A stretch of DNA of 64,000 nucleotides from Thecaphora thlaspeos (taxonomy: Eukaryota; Basidiomycota; Ustilaginomycetes; Urocystidales; Glomosporiaceae). Below are positions 12,243 to 24,285 of the stretch, piece by piece. The stretch is from contig UWYS01000021.1 of assembly GCA_900291925.1 (NCBI GenBank), positions 62,001 to 126,000 on the forward strand, written 5' to 3'. A program made the translations under genes and the position numbers. Each line of letters begins with the position of its first letter. Position 1 is the first letter of the stretch. The notes under the pieces were generated by a model. That model saw nothing but the letters and a program-made list of their open reading frames with translations, ran no database searches and was not told where the DNA came from.

Positions 12243-12303
12243 GCGCTGGGAGTGGCGGCAGTGGCGGCGGTGGCGGTGGCGGTGGCGGTGGTGGTGGTGG
12301 CTG
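12243..12303. repeat. GGC/GGT trinucleotide and (GGTGGC)n repeat
   Basis: Run of GTGGCGGCGGTGGCGGTGGC units followed by GGTGGTGGT. It reads as poly-Val/Ala or poly-Gly depending on frame and has no coding support. Confidence 0.85.
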
Positions 12304-12756
12304 GCCTCGGACAAGTGCTCAGTCGTTCACGGCCTGCCCAACGCTCCCTCGCTTTTCCACCGCCGTGCCTGCCAACGGCCGTCGAGCAAGTGACTCCTCT
12401 CCACCTCCCTCCTTCCACCTCCCTCCTTCCTCCTTATCCGTCAGTACTGTCACCACCAGAGCTTGGCTTATTCCTGCTCCCTCCTGCTTGCCTGTCCCGC
12501 CCCCGTCGTCGTCGTACTCCTGTATCTCTCTCTTCCTACTCTGTATGACTCCCTATTTACCCCTGTATCCCACTCTCTCCTCACCATGTCCCGCCAAGCC
12601 ATCCTTGATATGTGTAGAAGATAGATGTCAAGGATGATTGGATTCCAGCTCGACGATGGTGTCCAGGAGCCTCCATCTGTACATTAGACGGTCCCCAGCA
12701 ATCCCACAAGCATGCCTTGCGTCTCTGAGATGCTCTTGCGACGCCGTCGGCGTCCC

Positions 12757-12808
12757 GCAAGGCTTCTACCCGCAAGGCTTCTACCCGCAAGGCTTCTACC
12801 CGTAAGGC
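12757..12808. repeat. 15-base tandem repeat, about 3.5 copies
   Basis: The unit CCGCAAGGCTTCTAC occurs three times in a row and decays into CCGTAAGGCCTAGG. One + frame reads PQGFY repeats, but it meets a TAA in the fourth copy, so coding is not supported. Confidence 0.85.
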
Positions 12809-12873
12809 CTAGGCCTTAGGTGGTCTAGGCCTGGTGGTAGCAGCTCCCACGGCGAGTCGGCGATTGACCGCAG

Positions 12874-14075
12874 CCCGATCGCTCCGATCGCATCGGGCTC
12901 AGATCCGATGCGGCCGATCGCCAACAAACCAAAGACGACCAGGGCGGCAAGCTCGGCCTGCTCACCCTCGACCCGGACCACAGCCCCGCCGTCCGAGTCG
13001 AATTGGCAACATGGCAGCTCGACAGGCTCCAAAAGGTATGCCGCTCTCGGGTCTCCTCGCTCTCGCCCGTTCTGTCGTCCATCCCTCGATGACGATTGGT
13101 GCGCCGCGGCGCTTCCTGATTGCCCTCGCTACGGCCAGATCGAAGTCGTCCACGACAAAGACCGAGACGCCTACCGCTTCCTCATGGCCTCCAACCCGAG
13201 TCTTGGCATCGCCTGCAACGAGGACCGCCGCGCAGAGTGCGACACGCGCAGGAGGCGCCAGAGCAGGATGGGCAAGGACCTCCCCCTCACCCACGATCCC
13301 ACCTGGTTCAAAGTCGAGTGCGAAGCCTGCGATGCGGCCAGCTGCTGGTATATGTGAGTCGTCATCGTCGGCGGTGTCTCTATCGGTCGTCCTTGAATCT
13401 GAAATGCCCTCGATTGCCTCTCGCCAATCCCACGTGGAAGCATCCAACCCTTGCTGGACCAGGAGCAAGATTCGGACAAGGCAGGACCAAACGAGGCCGC
13501 TCACAGCCATCGAGACACCCTGCAAGAGGAACCTGGCAGATTAGCGCCGCAAGACCCTGCCGAGGCCTCCGCGGCAGAAGATGCCGTGACGACGGCCTCG
13601 GCGCCGGCGGATAGGCCAGGCGAGTGGAACGTGACGCCCATCAAGGACGCAGACTTCCCACCTCCCGTAAGTTCCTCTTGGTGATGCATGAGGCGTACTG
13701 CATGTTCTCAGCGTTGGCCAACCGTGCCGACGGCATTTGGCGAGCCTGCGAGAGGAAGCCTTCGACATGGTGCTTCATGAGGATCTAGTCCGGCGAAAGC
13801 AGAGCGGACGAGGACAACAACAGCGCCAGCCTGGTGAGCTTGAGATGACGCTGAGGTTGCAGACACGTTGCTTCCCAAGTGAAGGTCTCGGGTGGAACGA
13901 ATATATGGTGCATTGCGACTACCCGACCGATGGTGGGGGGCCGCATCGACGCCTCGAATGTCGGCGCTGCCGCCGATTCGTCGGTCTCGGGTGCAAGGAG
14001 ATGTCGCCGGCCGATGGCGACGCGCGATGGCCAAACAACGGTCGCAACTGGACGGGACGTTTTGGATGGTGGTAG
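12874..14075 (+). CDS. Unrecognised multi-exon protein with Cys-rich segments (5' end missing, tentative model)
   Basis: I do not recognise the family. Visible exons: 12874..13035 (ends WQLDRLQK), 13139..13353 (begins IEVVHDKDRDAYRFLMASNP), 13441..13666 (ends KDADFPPP) and a last exon from 13803 or 13824 to 14075. Phases agree: GTATGC, GTGAGT and GTAAGT donors are each followed by a usable AG. The second exon holds CNEDRRAEC...CEACDAASCWY and the last holds HRRLECRRCRRFVGLGCKE, spaced like zinc-binding or disulphide cysteines. The first exon has no ATG in frame, so a 5' exon upstream is missing from this model. If the last intron ended at 13711 instead, the protein would stop at once. No signal peptide can be judged without the true start. 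Coding is inferred from non-random amino-acid content and consistent splice phases. Confidence 0.45.
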
Positions 14076-14935
14076 TGGCATGGTAAAAGGACAAGGATCA
14101 GGATTGCGCAACGTGCACACGTGCGCTCCCTGACACGTCTCTGGGGCTTTCTAACTTGGCACGGCGGCAGAGCAGCAAAGCCCGGCTCGGTGGAGAGGCG
14201 GAGGAAGAGGGTCGTCCCTTTCAACCGTTGGGTACATACGGACGGACATGGCCGGCCGCCGCCGCCGTCGGTCGAGATTGCTCCGGTTGACGATCCTTGC
14301 GAAGGAGGCGGGGGAGCAAGCTGAGTACAGTTTGATCCTCAGCTCAGCATGCTTGCCTTGCTTCTTGCTTGTTCCTTTGATGTCTTTCTTGTTTCCTGCT
14401 CTGCTCTCGGACCTTGCCTAATGGTATCGCGCAGGGTTACTGTATATACTCCCTCCGTTCGAAACACACCTTTGCTTGCGAGGCCGTCTGCTGTCAATAT
14501 CTGCGCCGCCTTTCTCCCCGCCCACCTCGCTCACTCGTCGAGATACGGCGACCCGTGACACTGCCCTTCTTTCCCCTGGGGTCCCCGTGCTGTATCGCAT
14601 GCTCCTTGCTCGCGGATGCTCACCTTCCGCTGCCTGCCTCGGAGCATGATGGCGGTGTTTGACGCTGTGTAGCTTATCTTGCAACGAAGCCCCACTTCGC
14701 AACACGCCGATCCGCGTGGCTCTTGTGCGGCGAACGAGCGAGAAGCTCATCGGCCGGCCAGTTCACCCCACCTCGTCTGGAAGCAACGAGAATGGCATTA
14801 CTTGAGTAGCAGCGTCTCGAAGCGCCTGGGTTGCGTTGTCTCCTCATCGAATCCCCCTCCTCTCCTCTGCTCTCCTCCCAACGCCCATCCCCGCCGACTC
14901 TTTGCCTCATCTTCCCCCCGTTCGACTTGGGCACG
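14076..14935. other. Intergenic before the SurE-like gene
   Basis: 860 bases with no recognised gene. The last 100 bases before 14936 are C/T-rich (CCCCCTCCTCTCCTCTGCTC), typical of a fungal leader. Scattered short open frames have no family features. Confidence 0.4.
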
Positions 14936-16082
14936 ATGAACTACCTGCGCCTCCTCTCTGTTCTCCTGGCGCTTCCTGCCTTCTCTCTCGGCGTCCCTAC
15001 GCAGAGCGATGACGTCTCGAGCACTACGACCGCACCGTCTAGCGAATACGGCGTCTCTGCTTCAGGCTTCGACGGAGTCCTGGCGGCCAAGCGACCTCTC
15101 AACATTGTCATGACGAACGACGACTCCTGAGCGTCTGCCAACATCCGAGCCTTTTACTACGCTCTCCGTCGTGCAGGCCACCACGTTCTCATGGTGGGAC
15201 CTTCTCACAACCAATCGGGAAAGGGCGGAACGTTTGAGCTACCCACCACCGTCAACATGACGGTAGCGGGTCGAGGAGGTTTCGTACCTATCGGAGCTCC
15301 TTTTGCCGGACGAAACCTTACCGACAAAGGTATTCGATATTTTAACGGTACGCCAGCGGCTGCAGCGTGTTGGGCTTTGGACAAGGAGGCTCCTTCTTTC
15401 TTCCACGCCAAAAAGGACGATACCACGGCCAACGTAGACCTTGTCGTGTCCGGACCCAACGAAGGAACCAACTTGGGTCCCTTTCTCTATACGCTTAGTG
15501 GAACGTTGGGAGCAGCCTATTTCGCCGTGCAACGTAACGTACCCGCCATTGCATTTAGCGCTTCAAACGGACAGAGAAACTACGACGTTCTCGACCTATC
15601 CGACCGAGACGATGAGAGTATTCGACTGGCTCGTCTCTCCGCTGACCTTGTGACCGTCCTAGGCGACGCAACCATCGGAAAGGGTAACAAAAAATCATGC
15701 CTCTCGGTATAGGTCTTAACGTAAACTTCCCCCCCCCCCCCGTGTGTATCAAGGTAGCAACTGTTCCAGTCTCGATTTCCTACCCACTCGTCTTACCGGT
15801 GGAGCGTACATCGATCAACTCGTCGTCAACACCACGTCCGGTCTTCCCACTTGGATCAACTACGAGGCAAAGGCCCTCAACAAGTGCACAAACGACGATT
15901 GCACCCTCCCGGGAGAGACCGACGTCATCACTGATAAGAAGAAATGCCACGCTACGGCTAGCGTCTTCGCTACCGATTACGACGCCCCCACCGACGCTAT
16001 CAGGACCTTGCTCCCCGTCCTTCACAAGGGCATCAAAAAGGTCAACAAGAACTCAAAGCGGGGCTTCTGGAAAGCGGACTGA
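14936..16082 (+). pseudogene. Secreted SurE-type 5'/3'-nucleotidase (acid phosphatase-like), interrupted
   Basis: SurE-family metal-dependent phosphatases remove phosphate from nucleotides; fungal secreted forms act as acid phosphatases. The frame starts MNYLRLLSVLLALPAFSLGV, a clear signal peptide, and reaches the family signature NIVMTNDDS. There a TGA (15128-15130) replaces what is normally Trp before ASANIRAFYYALRRAGH. The frame then runs on through VVSGPNEGTNLGPF, a SurE core motif. A shift is needed at a run of six A (15689-15694) to reach PLGIGLNVNFP, and another at a run of 13 C (15729-15741) to reach GSNCSSLDFLPTRLTGGAY. The tail ends at 16082. Three breaks make it a pseudogene as written. 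Two are at homopolymers, where sequencing error is possible; the TGA is not. Confidence 0.7.
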
Positions 16083-16409
16083 AGGGGGAGAGATGGCATT
16101 TGTCGAGACTCGCCCTTCCCTTGTTGTAGAGTCAATCTGAACCAGCCTGGACGGGTCCAATTCAACACGTTCAACATACCTGCCTCCCTGCCCACGTGTG
16201 TCGAGCAAACAAGGTTAGATAAGGTAGAAGCTCTTCGAAACGACATAAGATGGAACGACATGACGATTCTCTAGCGTGTTCTTCCACCGAGTTGCCAAGA
16301 CCCTGCGAAGAGCAGACGGGCAAGAGGCGCCGGTGGGGGGGTATACAATCGACATGGCACCGCACGGACCGAATCAAAAGAGAAAAGTGGGTAGAAGCGA
16401 GAGGACTGT
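16083..16409. other. Intergenic, convergent 3' ends
   Basis: 327 bases between the SurE-like tail and the POLD4 stop codon. I see no gene. Confidence 0.4.
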
Positions 16410-17212
16410 CTAGAGGCCGTGCACCTTGAAGAGGCAATCGCGGTACTCGAGCGTGCCCTGCTTGGTGGTGAGGATCTCATGGACTTCGCGAGGAGGCTGT
16501 TCGCCCAGCTCCTCGGCACGCTCCCAGCGCTCGAGACGGGTCAGCCCGATGCAGGGGCCGTAGCTGCGGTGCGGTGAGATGCGCATCCGAAACAAGATAC
16601 GTCGCGAGATCCGACAACGGAGAGAGAGGAACAAGAGAGATGTCCGGGGTGTGGGAGTGGATGATGATGGTGAAAACGGGAAGAGTCACTCGTGGGTGTC
16701 AGTAGATGAGGGCAGTGAGAAGGAAATGAAGGACTCGGCGGGATGGTGCTTACGTCGGATCGAGGTCAAAAACACGGAGGATGTGCTGAATCCTGTTCTG
16801 TCTTTCAGCGTGAACTGTGAGCGACGCAGCGACATGTCATCCGAGATATTGCAGGATGGTCAACCCAGCCTGTTTTCGCCCCCGTCTCTCTCTCTCTCTC
16901 TCCCTCTCTTCGGACTACGATCAACATACCAGGTCGAACCTTGCCCATAGCACTCTTGGTCCTATTCCAAATTCCATCCCATTTCTCATCGTCGACATCG
17001 AGTTCCTGCCTCCCCTCAGCCTCCGTGAGCAGTGCGCTATCGTACCCCTTCTGTTCCCCTGTCAGAGGGGATCGGTTGCTGGATCCGGAGATGGAAAAGG
17101 CAGTGCTGGACGGTATGGAAGGTGTAGCGGATGCCTTGAGGGATGAGGTGAGAGAGGAGCGCGATTTCTTGGCCGAGACTGAGAGTGAGGATTGCGAGCG
17201 TTTCGGTGGCAT
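16410..17212 (-). CDS. DNA polymerase delta subunit 4 (p12/Cdm1-like)
   Basis: Smallest subunit of replicative DNA polymerase delta; stabilises the complex and contacts PCNA. Exons are 17212..16930, 16814..16754 and 16563..16410 (165 aa), with GTATGT and GTAAGC donors and matching phases. The N-terminus is Ser/Lys-rich (MPPKRSQSSLSVSAKKSRSS). The spliced middle reads KVRPVHAERQNRIQHILRVF followed by DLDPTYGPCIGLTRLERWER, the diagnostic block of the Pol delta p12/Cdm1 family, then AEELGEQPPREVHEIL. Length is in the range of fungal members. A GA/TC repeat sits in the first intron around 16885-16908. The call rests on the highly specific YGPCIG-TRLERWERA motif. Confidence 0.88.
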
Positions 17213-17884
17213 GGTGAGGATGGCTTGGGTGGTGTTGCGATGCTGGTGGTGGCGGTGGTGGGGTGTGTGTGGAGGGTGGTGGTGGTAGGAGGGAAAGGTC
17301 GGGAGGGAGCCGTGAGTCAGCAGATCAACACTCTCTCATCCAAGGCTTCACACTGCCCTTTCTCGCGGGGATGTAGAGGTAATTTTCCCTTCTGCCGCCC
17401 GCTGCCTTGATGCTTCCCATCGTCCTCCTTGCCCTTTCGGCATCGCCACTCCCACTGAACCGCACGCAGACACATCAACCTCCAGCGCCCCTCCTGGTCT
17501 CGTCCAGGTAGCATCCGTGACTAGCATTCGATCCTGTGATGATCAACGACAACGATACAAGTACAGAATGGTATGTGGGCGCCGTGTGGGCGGAGCATGC
17601 AGCGCACTGGGGCTGGTATAGGGAAAGAGAGAGATCGTACGGTACATCTATACACTGGATGCAGCGCTACGGCAGGGTCGAGCGTGGAAAGGTGGACAGA
17701 CCAGTACGTCGTGAGCATGAGCATGACGAGCAGGAGCGACTGGACAGGCTGTCATCAGCCGTCGTCTTGCCGGGCCTGCTCACGAATCGCCGCTCAGCAG
17801 GTTACGCACGTTGAGCGGTGGCGGTCTCGGCTGGGCGTAGATCGAGCTGCGCGGCGCTCCTCCCTGGCTAGAGGCCGTCTCGTC
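17213..17884. other. Intergenic, POLD4 start to transcription-factor 3' end
   Basis: 672 bases holding the POLD4 promoter (minus strand) with GGT-rich repeats at about 17216-17290, then the 3' flank of the Zn2Cys6 gene. No gene is supported. Confidence 0.4.
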
Positions 17885-20800
17885 TCAGCCATCCGATGCA
17901 GCTGTCGGATCCTGCATCGCACCAGCACCGCTGGTGTTGGCGCTGGCATGGACATAGGGCGGAGGCATGGGCAGACGGCCGCCAGACATCGTCGTCGACG
18001 AAGGCATCGCCATTGTGCTCGTCCCCACCATCGAGCCAGGCCCGCCAGCATAACCTAGAGGATAGCCGGCCACCTCGGTCCCAAAGCCCGCGTACGGTCC
18101 AGTGAACGGCCGCATCAGCTGGGCGTTGTACGAAGACACCGGCTCCGTCGACACTGCGTTGAGACCGGCAGCCATCATCGAAACCAGCCCGCTACCGCCG
18201 CCGTTGTCGCCGGTGTTGTGGCCATCGTCTCCGCCAACGGCATCGTGGATGGCCCCAAATATGCCCATCGGCGGTCCGTACGGCGTCGCCACGTTCGACT
18301 GCGGAACGAGGCCTTGGAACGGCGCAAGTTCTACTGAACCGCCGTAGGCCTGCTGGTAGGCCTGCTCCTCGAGCATGTTGACGTCAAAGTAGTTGGATGC
18401 GCCGGCCACCTCGCTCGAGATCTGGTACGAGGTGAGCAGATCGAGGTAGCTGTCGAGGTCTGTGAGGGCGGGATCAAAGAGCATGTCCGAGGCGACGACC
18501 TGGCCGCTCGCGGGGTCTGATGCGTCCGGCTCAGACATGCTGTCCTGACAGCCGGCAGCGCCCATGACAAGGGCTTCGCCGCCCGCGGTCGATGAGGCCG
18601 GGCCAGCTTCGGCTGCCGAATGTGCGTTCGTGGGCTGGACTGAAATCTCCGGGGCAGCCACGTTGCTGATCGCCGAGCTTCGGTGCGACACTTCCATTCC
18701 GGCATCTGTCGGAGACGTTCGACGCGGCACGGGCGTCCCAGACTGGCTACCTTTGCCAGGGTCGCAAAAGTTTGGCCAGGTCTCGAGGACGCCTTTGACC
18801 AGCTGCGCTGCTATCCGTCCTGTGCTGCGCGACGCATCGGTCTGGCTGCGCTGGGCTCGCCTCGCTGGCTCGTCGCCTTCGTCTGTAGACATCGAGCGCC
18901 GCTGCTGCTTGGTTTGGATCGCCGCCGAGTCTGTTGGTCCCGCCTCGTCGGCGCCGCGAGCGTGCTTGCGCTGGGCGTCGAAGCGTGCGCGCCGCGCCTT
19001 TTCGTCTCTCCGCAGCGACTTAATCACGTCCAGCGAGCGCGCCAGGATTGGGTTGCGCCCCTCTGCGTCGGTCGTCGCAAGAATCATCTTGAGGCCCGAT
19101 TTGACGTCCTTGGTTTTCAGCAAGAGCTCGTCGTGCATGGGCTGGCTGCCGAGGTTGACGAGGTCCATCTGCAGCGCGAGCAGCGCATGGAGCAGGTGAA
19201 ATTCGAAGATCCACATCTTCCAGCACCGGCTGTGCACCGTCTGGAGGCTTCGCAGCAGAGCTATCACGACGCGGGCGCTCTCGATGCAGGTACGCGTCGA
19301 GTAGGCGTACTTTGTCCGACTGTAGCCCTTGCCCATGTAGAGACGGTGCAGCATCAGCAGGCGGTGGTGAACGTACTCGTAGATCACGACGCGCTGCATC
19401 GACAGGTAAGGGCGCGCCCGGTGCAGCCTGACGATACCGGGGGCGTACTCTGTCACGCCGTCGAGCCGGTAGAACGGCGGCAGGTTGTCGAGGATAGAGT
19501 GGAAGCGTCGGTCGATTTGCATCTCCGTCTCGTACGAGTCCTTGCCGCAATTCTGGGCATCAGCAATGCTGCGAACGGTGTGGCAGATGTCGACATGGAT
19601 CGGCACAAAACTATTGTAGCTCGGCTCATGCCAGGGCTGGATCAAGTCGAAGAACGAGCCGCTCCGCTCGTTGCCGTCCTCGAAGTCGTCGGAGGTATCG
19701 TCCCGCTTCGCCAACTCGAGGAGAGCTTCGTCATCGATGTTCTGCGGTGTCTGCGTGGTGAACCTGCGAGGAGAGGAAGAGACGTGCAGCCAATCGCAAA
19801 GAAAGGGCCCCGAGACCAGGTGTCAGCATACGGAGAATGACTGTGGTGCCGGGGACCGAGCTCTCAGTCGGCTCGAGCCCCGCGGGATTATACTCACTGT
19901 TCGTCTGTGCAGTGGTAGCAGCGATCGAAGAAGGCGGCGCACTGCCAGTCCATCGTGACGAGCGCAAACCAGACCTTGCGTGCCAGCTCTCGCTGCTGGT
20001 GGCTATTGTCTTGGAAGCGTGCGGTCGCCTTGGCCTCCCACCGCTTCCTCTGCCGACCGCGAGGCAGGAACATGGCGTTGAGGTCGAGCCGGACAGGGCC
20101 AAGCAGCTCCACCTCCGACTCGCTGTCCGAGTCGCCAGACCTCTGGACTTCGTGACGCGCCCTCCTCCTGGCTGGGTGCTGTGCGCTTCCGCTGCGGTGA
20201 TTTGGATCGGAGCGCGGCGCCGACCCGTCGTCGGAGGTGTTGTTGGCCACCCGCACACGCCGCTCTTCGTCCCACCGGTGCTGGTCATCGACGGCGTTGC
20301 CGAGGCGGTGCATCCCGACCACTTCGGCCGTCGTGAGCGCCATCGTAAAAAGCACGATGTACTCGTGGCGGAACTCGCGGTTGAAACAAAAGTGGCGCAG
20401 CGTGATGATCGCCTGGAAGCCGCACAGCGTGGGGTTCGAGGCAGAGTTGGCCAGCGACAGCAGCGCCGTCGACGTCCGCACCAGCAGCGTCAGGTGAGCG
20501 CACGTTTCGTCGCGCGATGCGCAGACGCCGTAGGTCAATACCTCGCAGGGCGCAAGATACTCGCACGCGCCCTCGACCAGCGCAAAGAGCAGCGACGCAA
20601 ACTGCAGTTCCGGCAGCCCGGCGGTATCTCTGTTACCGGCGTCAACGCTGGCTGCTCCGATACCGCGGGAGCCTGACTCATCGTCGGCAGTCGCCGCCAT
20701 CGCCAATCGCTCCAGCCGATCAACGCTCCTCCAGAAGGCGTCCAGCTGAAGCCAAAGGGTAGGAGCATGGAGCGAGTGGACGATGGGCTCCGCCTCGCTG

Positions 20801-23194
20801 ATGTAGATCTTGAGCAGCGCAACGACGGCGTCGCGGGGCGGCAAGAGGCGCAAGAGCACGAGGAGGTCGACAGAGCGGTAGTCAGAGTGTGGTACGTGCA
20901 GCTCGACGTTGGGGAACGAATGCAGGGAGTTGAGGAGCCTCTCTGCTTCCTGGACAGCGGCTACGTCTTTCCGGAGATGGACGGGCATCGTCCGGAGGTC
21001 TGCCGCAAGCGCCTGGTCGTCGCCCCCTCGATGACCATGCTTGGCGGCCCCAGGCAATTCAACGTCGATCGTTTCCTCGACGTCGTCCGTCGCCGTGTGT
21101 TCCTTTGCTCGAGCAGGCGGCGTTGGCGCATTCGAGAGACCGCCGGGTAGGGGATCTTCTGCGCTTGACAAATGAGTGCGGACCAGCCGGCACCGGCGAA
21201 CGCCCCTTTCGAAGGAGCGTGCCCCGGGCCAGAGCCTCGAGTACCTCGGCCGCATCTTCCTCTTCGGAACCGACGCTGTCGCTTGCGTCGCTCCGAGCGG
21301 CTCGATCTGCAGCGGCGGCGACTGTGCTCGAATTCGGATCCATCGATTGACGGTAACGGCCCTCGCCGCGTCTGCTCGATGCGGTGTTGCTGCGCGGTAC
21401 GAGTGGCGAACGTCCAAGCAAAGCCTCGCCTCTTGTGGCGGCGTGTTGAGAACCATTCGACCCGTTGACCCGGCTCGGACGGCCATTGTCCTCGCCGAAG
21501 TCAGAGGCGCCTCCCGCGCTATTGGCGACCAGGCTGATCGGCCTCTGTCCCGAAGATTGGAGCGAGCGGATTTGCGTCTCGAGCTGGGCGATCCTCGCCA
21601 TCAGCGCGGCGTTTGACGGTGTGATGCTGGTCGTCTGTGCCGAGGCGATCTCATCACGCTCGTCGCCCCAGCGGCACAGGTGCACCACCCCTCTGCGGAC
21701 ACAGCTGCCGCAGCGGGGAACGTTGCGGTCACATCGGATCTTACGCTGCTTGCACTCGGTGCAACTGAGAATGGCGCGCTTGCGCCGCTTCGTCTTGCTG
21801 CCGCTATTGCCGCCCGGTGCATCGTTCCACGACTGAGTCGAAGCCATCGCCTCGGCGCCGTCGGCGCCAGCAGCCGACTTGCCGGAACGGTCATCGTCGC
21901 CGTCTTCGCTGCCGTCCTGGCGGCCTTTCTGCCGCGAGGCGAGCGGATGGCCGGTGCGAGCGAGTGAAGGCTGCGTGGACGCGGCTGCGGGTGCGGGCGC
22001 AGCCGTGAGCGCGAATGCTGGTGCGGCGCTGCTCGCAGTAGTCGCCATGCTGGACTCGGCTTCTCTGACCGCAACAGAGTCCCGGGAAGACGCCTCATGA
22101 TCGCCGCGCGTTGGGCCCGATGAGGGCTGGTGGAACAGCAATAGGTCCGGCGGTCCCGCATCTGCAAAGGCTGGGTCGACCTTGTTTCGCTTCCTTCGGT
22201 GAGCAGGAGAGGCCTTAGCTACGTCGGAGCTGCCGTCTGAGTATGCGGAGCGTCGACTGCTGCTGCTCGCGGCCATCGGCCCTCCACCCGACCTCGAATG
22301 ACCGAAGAGGTCCGTGGGGCGGCCCGTTGCGGGGACCGACGGGTGGAAGGATGGGACAACGCGCTGTTCCGACGCTGTCGAGCGGCTCGGTGGCGCCGTG
22401 GGATAGGCAGAGGCGGGCGAAAGTCCGAGCGGGGGCCGGGCATCTGGCGGATGCGGTCAGCCGACAGGGTACTGCGCCACCGCGGCCGCACGCGACCATG
22501 TATCATGGCCTGGCGTCGAGCTCAACGGCTCATCGCCGCTGCCCGCCAGAGATGCAGAGTTGGGAGGGCTCAGATGGCGGGTGGATCCAGACAGCGGTGC
22601 TGACCGCGGCGCTTCTAGGTCGTGTGGATGGCCATATCGAAGCGGATGCGGGTAGGCAGGTGAATGAGGCTGATGCTGCGGATGCTGGTGGTCCTGACCG
22701 TATCGTTGCGGGGCGTGGGGATGCGAATACGAATCAGGACACGGATGCTGCTGCGGCTGGGGATGCTGCTGACGTTGGAAATGCTGATCATGCTGTTGGT
22801 AGAGGGCGTGGGTATGACCATGGGAATTATGATAGCGGGAGGGGTGAGATAGCGAGTGTGGCGACGGCGGCATTCGGTGGTGGTGATGAATCGGATTCAT
22901 AGTGTGTCCGACCGGCTGAAGCGCGTGGAAAGCGGGAGCAGCAGGTACGATGGAGTCGCCGCGTCCGGTCTCGTCGTGTCGGTCCTGGAGAGCAGCACCG
23001 GCGCTTGCTGCAATCGGCGAGGTGCCGGGCTCGGGTTGGCCGTAGAAGGGCTGGCGTGAGCTCATGCTGGCCCTGTGCTCGCTGTCACAGTAGGGCGGCT
23101 GAGCATCGCGGTGGTCGATGGACGGGAGGGAGGCGGTCGGGTGCGAAGCCGCCGACTGTCGATACGGTGGCGGACCCCTCCAACCGTCTGCCAT
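17885..23194 (-). CDS. Large Zn(II)2Cys6 fungal transcription factor
   Basis: DNA-binding nuclear regulator with Zn2Cys6 cluster and Fungal_trans domain. Proposed exons: 23194..22473, 22385..21245, 21102..19898 and 19763..17885, all phase-consistent, about 1,648 aa. The last intron (GTGAGT, TCGCAG) is certain and restores HCTDEQFTTQTPQNIDDEAL. The other two introns are tentative; without an intron the frame would shift near 21120-21250. The first exon is His/Gln/Pro-rich low complexity (HPHAPQRYGQDHQHPQHQ). The zinc cluster CTECKQRKIRC, then CGSC, lies unusually deep, around residue 450-480, followed by a coiled segment MARIAQLETQIRSLQ. The middle-homology region includes LHSFPNVELHVPHSDYRSVD and HSLHAPTLWLQLDAFWRS. 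A shorter protein starting at 22276 (MAASSSSRRSAY) is possible. The target genes are unknown. Confidence 0.8.
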
Positions 23195-23709
23195 GCCCGG
23201 CTCGTGGAGCCCAGCGAGACCGCCGAATCGTGTCCCTCGTTTGGCCGCTGCGGGAGGCAACCCGGATCAGGCACCGGTCGGGTCGAGCGTGTCGTCGGCG
23301 TTGTGTGTCGTCAGACCCGAGACGCGATGAGAGCTAGGCAAAGGGGCCGGGGCACAAGTCGTACAGTAGGCGGGTATGCGACGATACGACGGTGTGATGG
23401 TGCGAAGGTGATTTGCAAGGATGAGGGATGCAACGATGGCGAGGGTGACGTTGGGCAACGCCGGCGGCAGCAGCAGCGAACAGGTTTCGATTGGGACAGA
23501 AACCGCGTATGTAAATTCCTCAATGGGCCCTGTGAAATCCCGGCAACAACAACGGGGATGACGAGCGGCTCAACAAATCCATGGGGGTAGGCGGATTGCG
23601 GGGGCATAGAAGCAGTCTGCCAGCACCCCGTGACATGATATGTCTTTCTTCTGGAGAGACAGGCTGTTGTGGACGAGCAGGCAGACAGGCACAAGATAAC
23701 AGGGCCGGA
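23195..23709. other. Upstream region of the Zn2Cys6 gene
   Basis: About 515 bases of CpG-containing host-type sequence before the CpG-poor element begins. Likely the transcription-factor promoter, possibly cut by the element insertion. No TATA box seen. Confidence 0.4.
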
Positions 23710-24285
23710 CCACTACAGATTGCTGAAAGACCCTAAAGGAGGACAACTTTCAGTTAACTGCAGGAAATTGGCAGGATTCAGGATTCAACCTGATACAGGG
23801 CCTCACTATCTGCTAGTGTTGCACTTACCTTGGCAAGGAGCTGGCTTAGTCAGCTTCCTAGCAGAGACATGCACATGTGCTCACAAGGAAGGAAGAATCA
23901 AAGATGGTGGTGTTGAAGCAGAAGGGAGGGTGGCAAAAAAGGAGGGAAAGGAAAAGGTGGATGCCAAAAATGGCTATTGGCCAAGAGATAAATGGATCAC
24001 ATGCTATGTGTGGGTGTGGGCATCTGGGCAGGCTGATCCACTGCCAGTGCAGCCTCTTCTTCCTTCTGTCTCTCCTCCATCATCTCCCCTTTTTTTGCCT
24101 CTGTAGCACACCATGCAAGTTGCTTTTACAGCACACTTCCACCACCACTGCTGCCACTCCTTTCACAAGGGCCCAGTTAGGAGCTAGCAACAGCACACCC
24201 ACCACTCAGAGAGCTGCTCCCATCACCAGGGCCCAGTCAAAAATGGCCTTTCTGGCAGCTGCAGCACATCCAACCCTCACCCAGC

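Larger units (their letters stand above)
11482..12873. other. Intergenic region upstream of chitin synthase
   Basis: About 1.4 kb containing the chitin synthase promoter/leader, a (GGTGGC)n block and a 15-base tandem repeat. The gene at 12874 must begin with an unlocated exon in or near this region, since its first visible exon has no in-frame ATG. ATG GCG CAG TCA CAG at 12102 followed by GTGGTG is one weak candidate. Confidence 0.35.
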
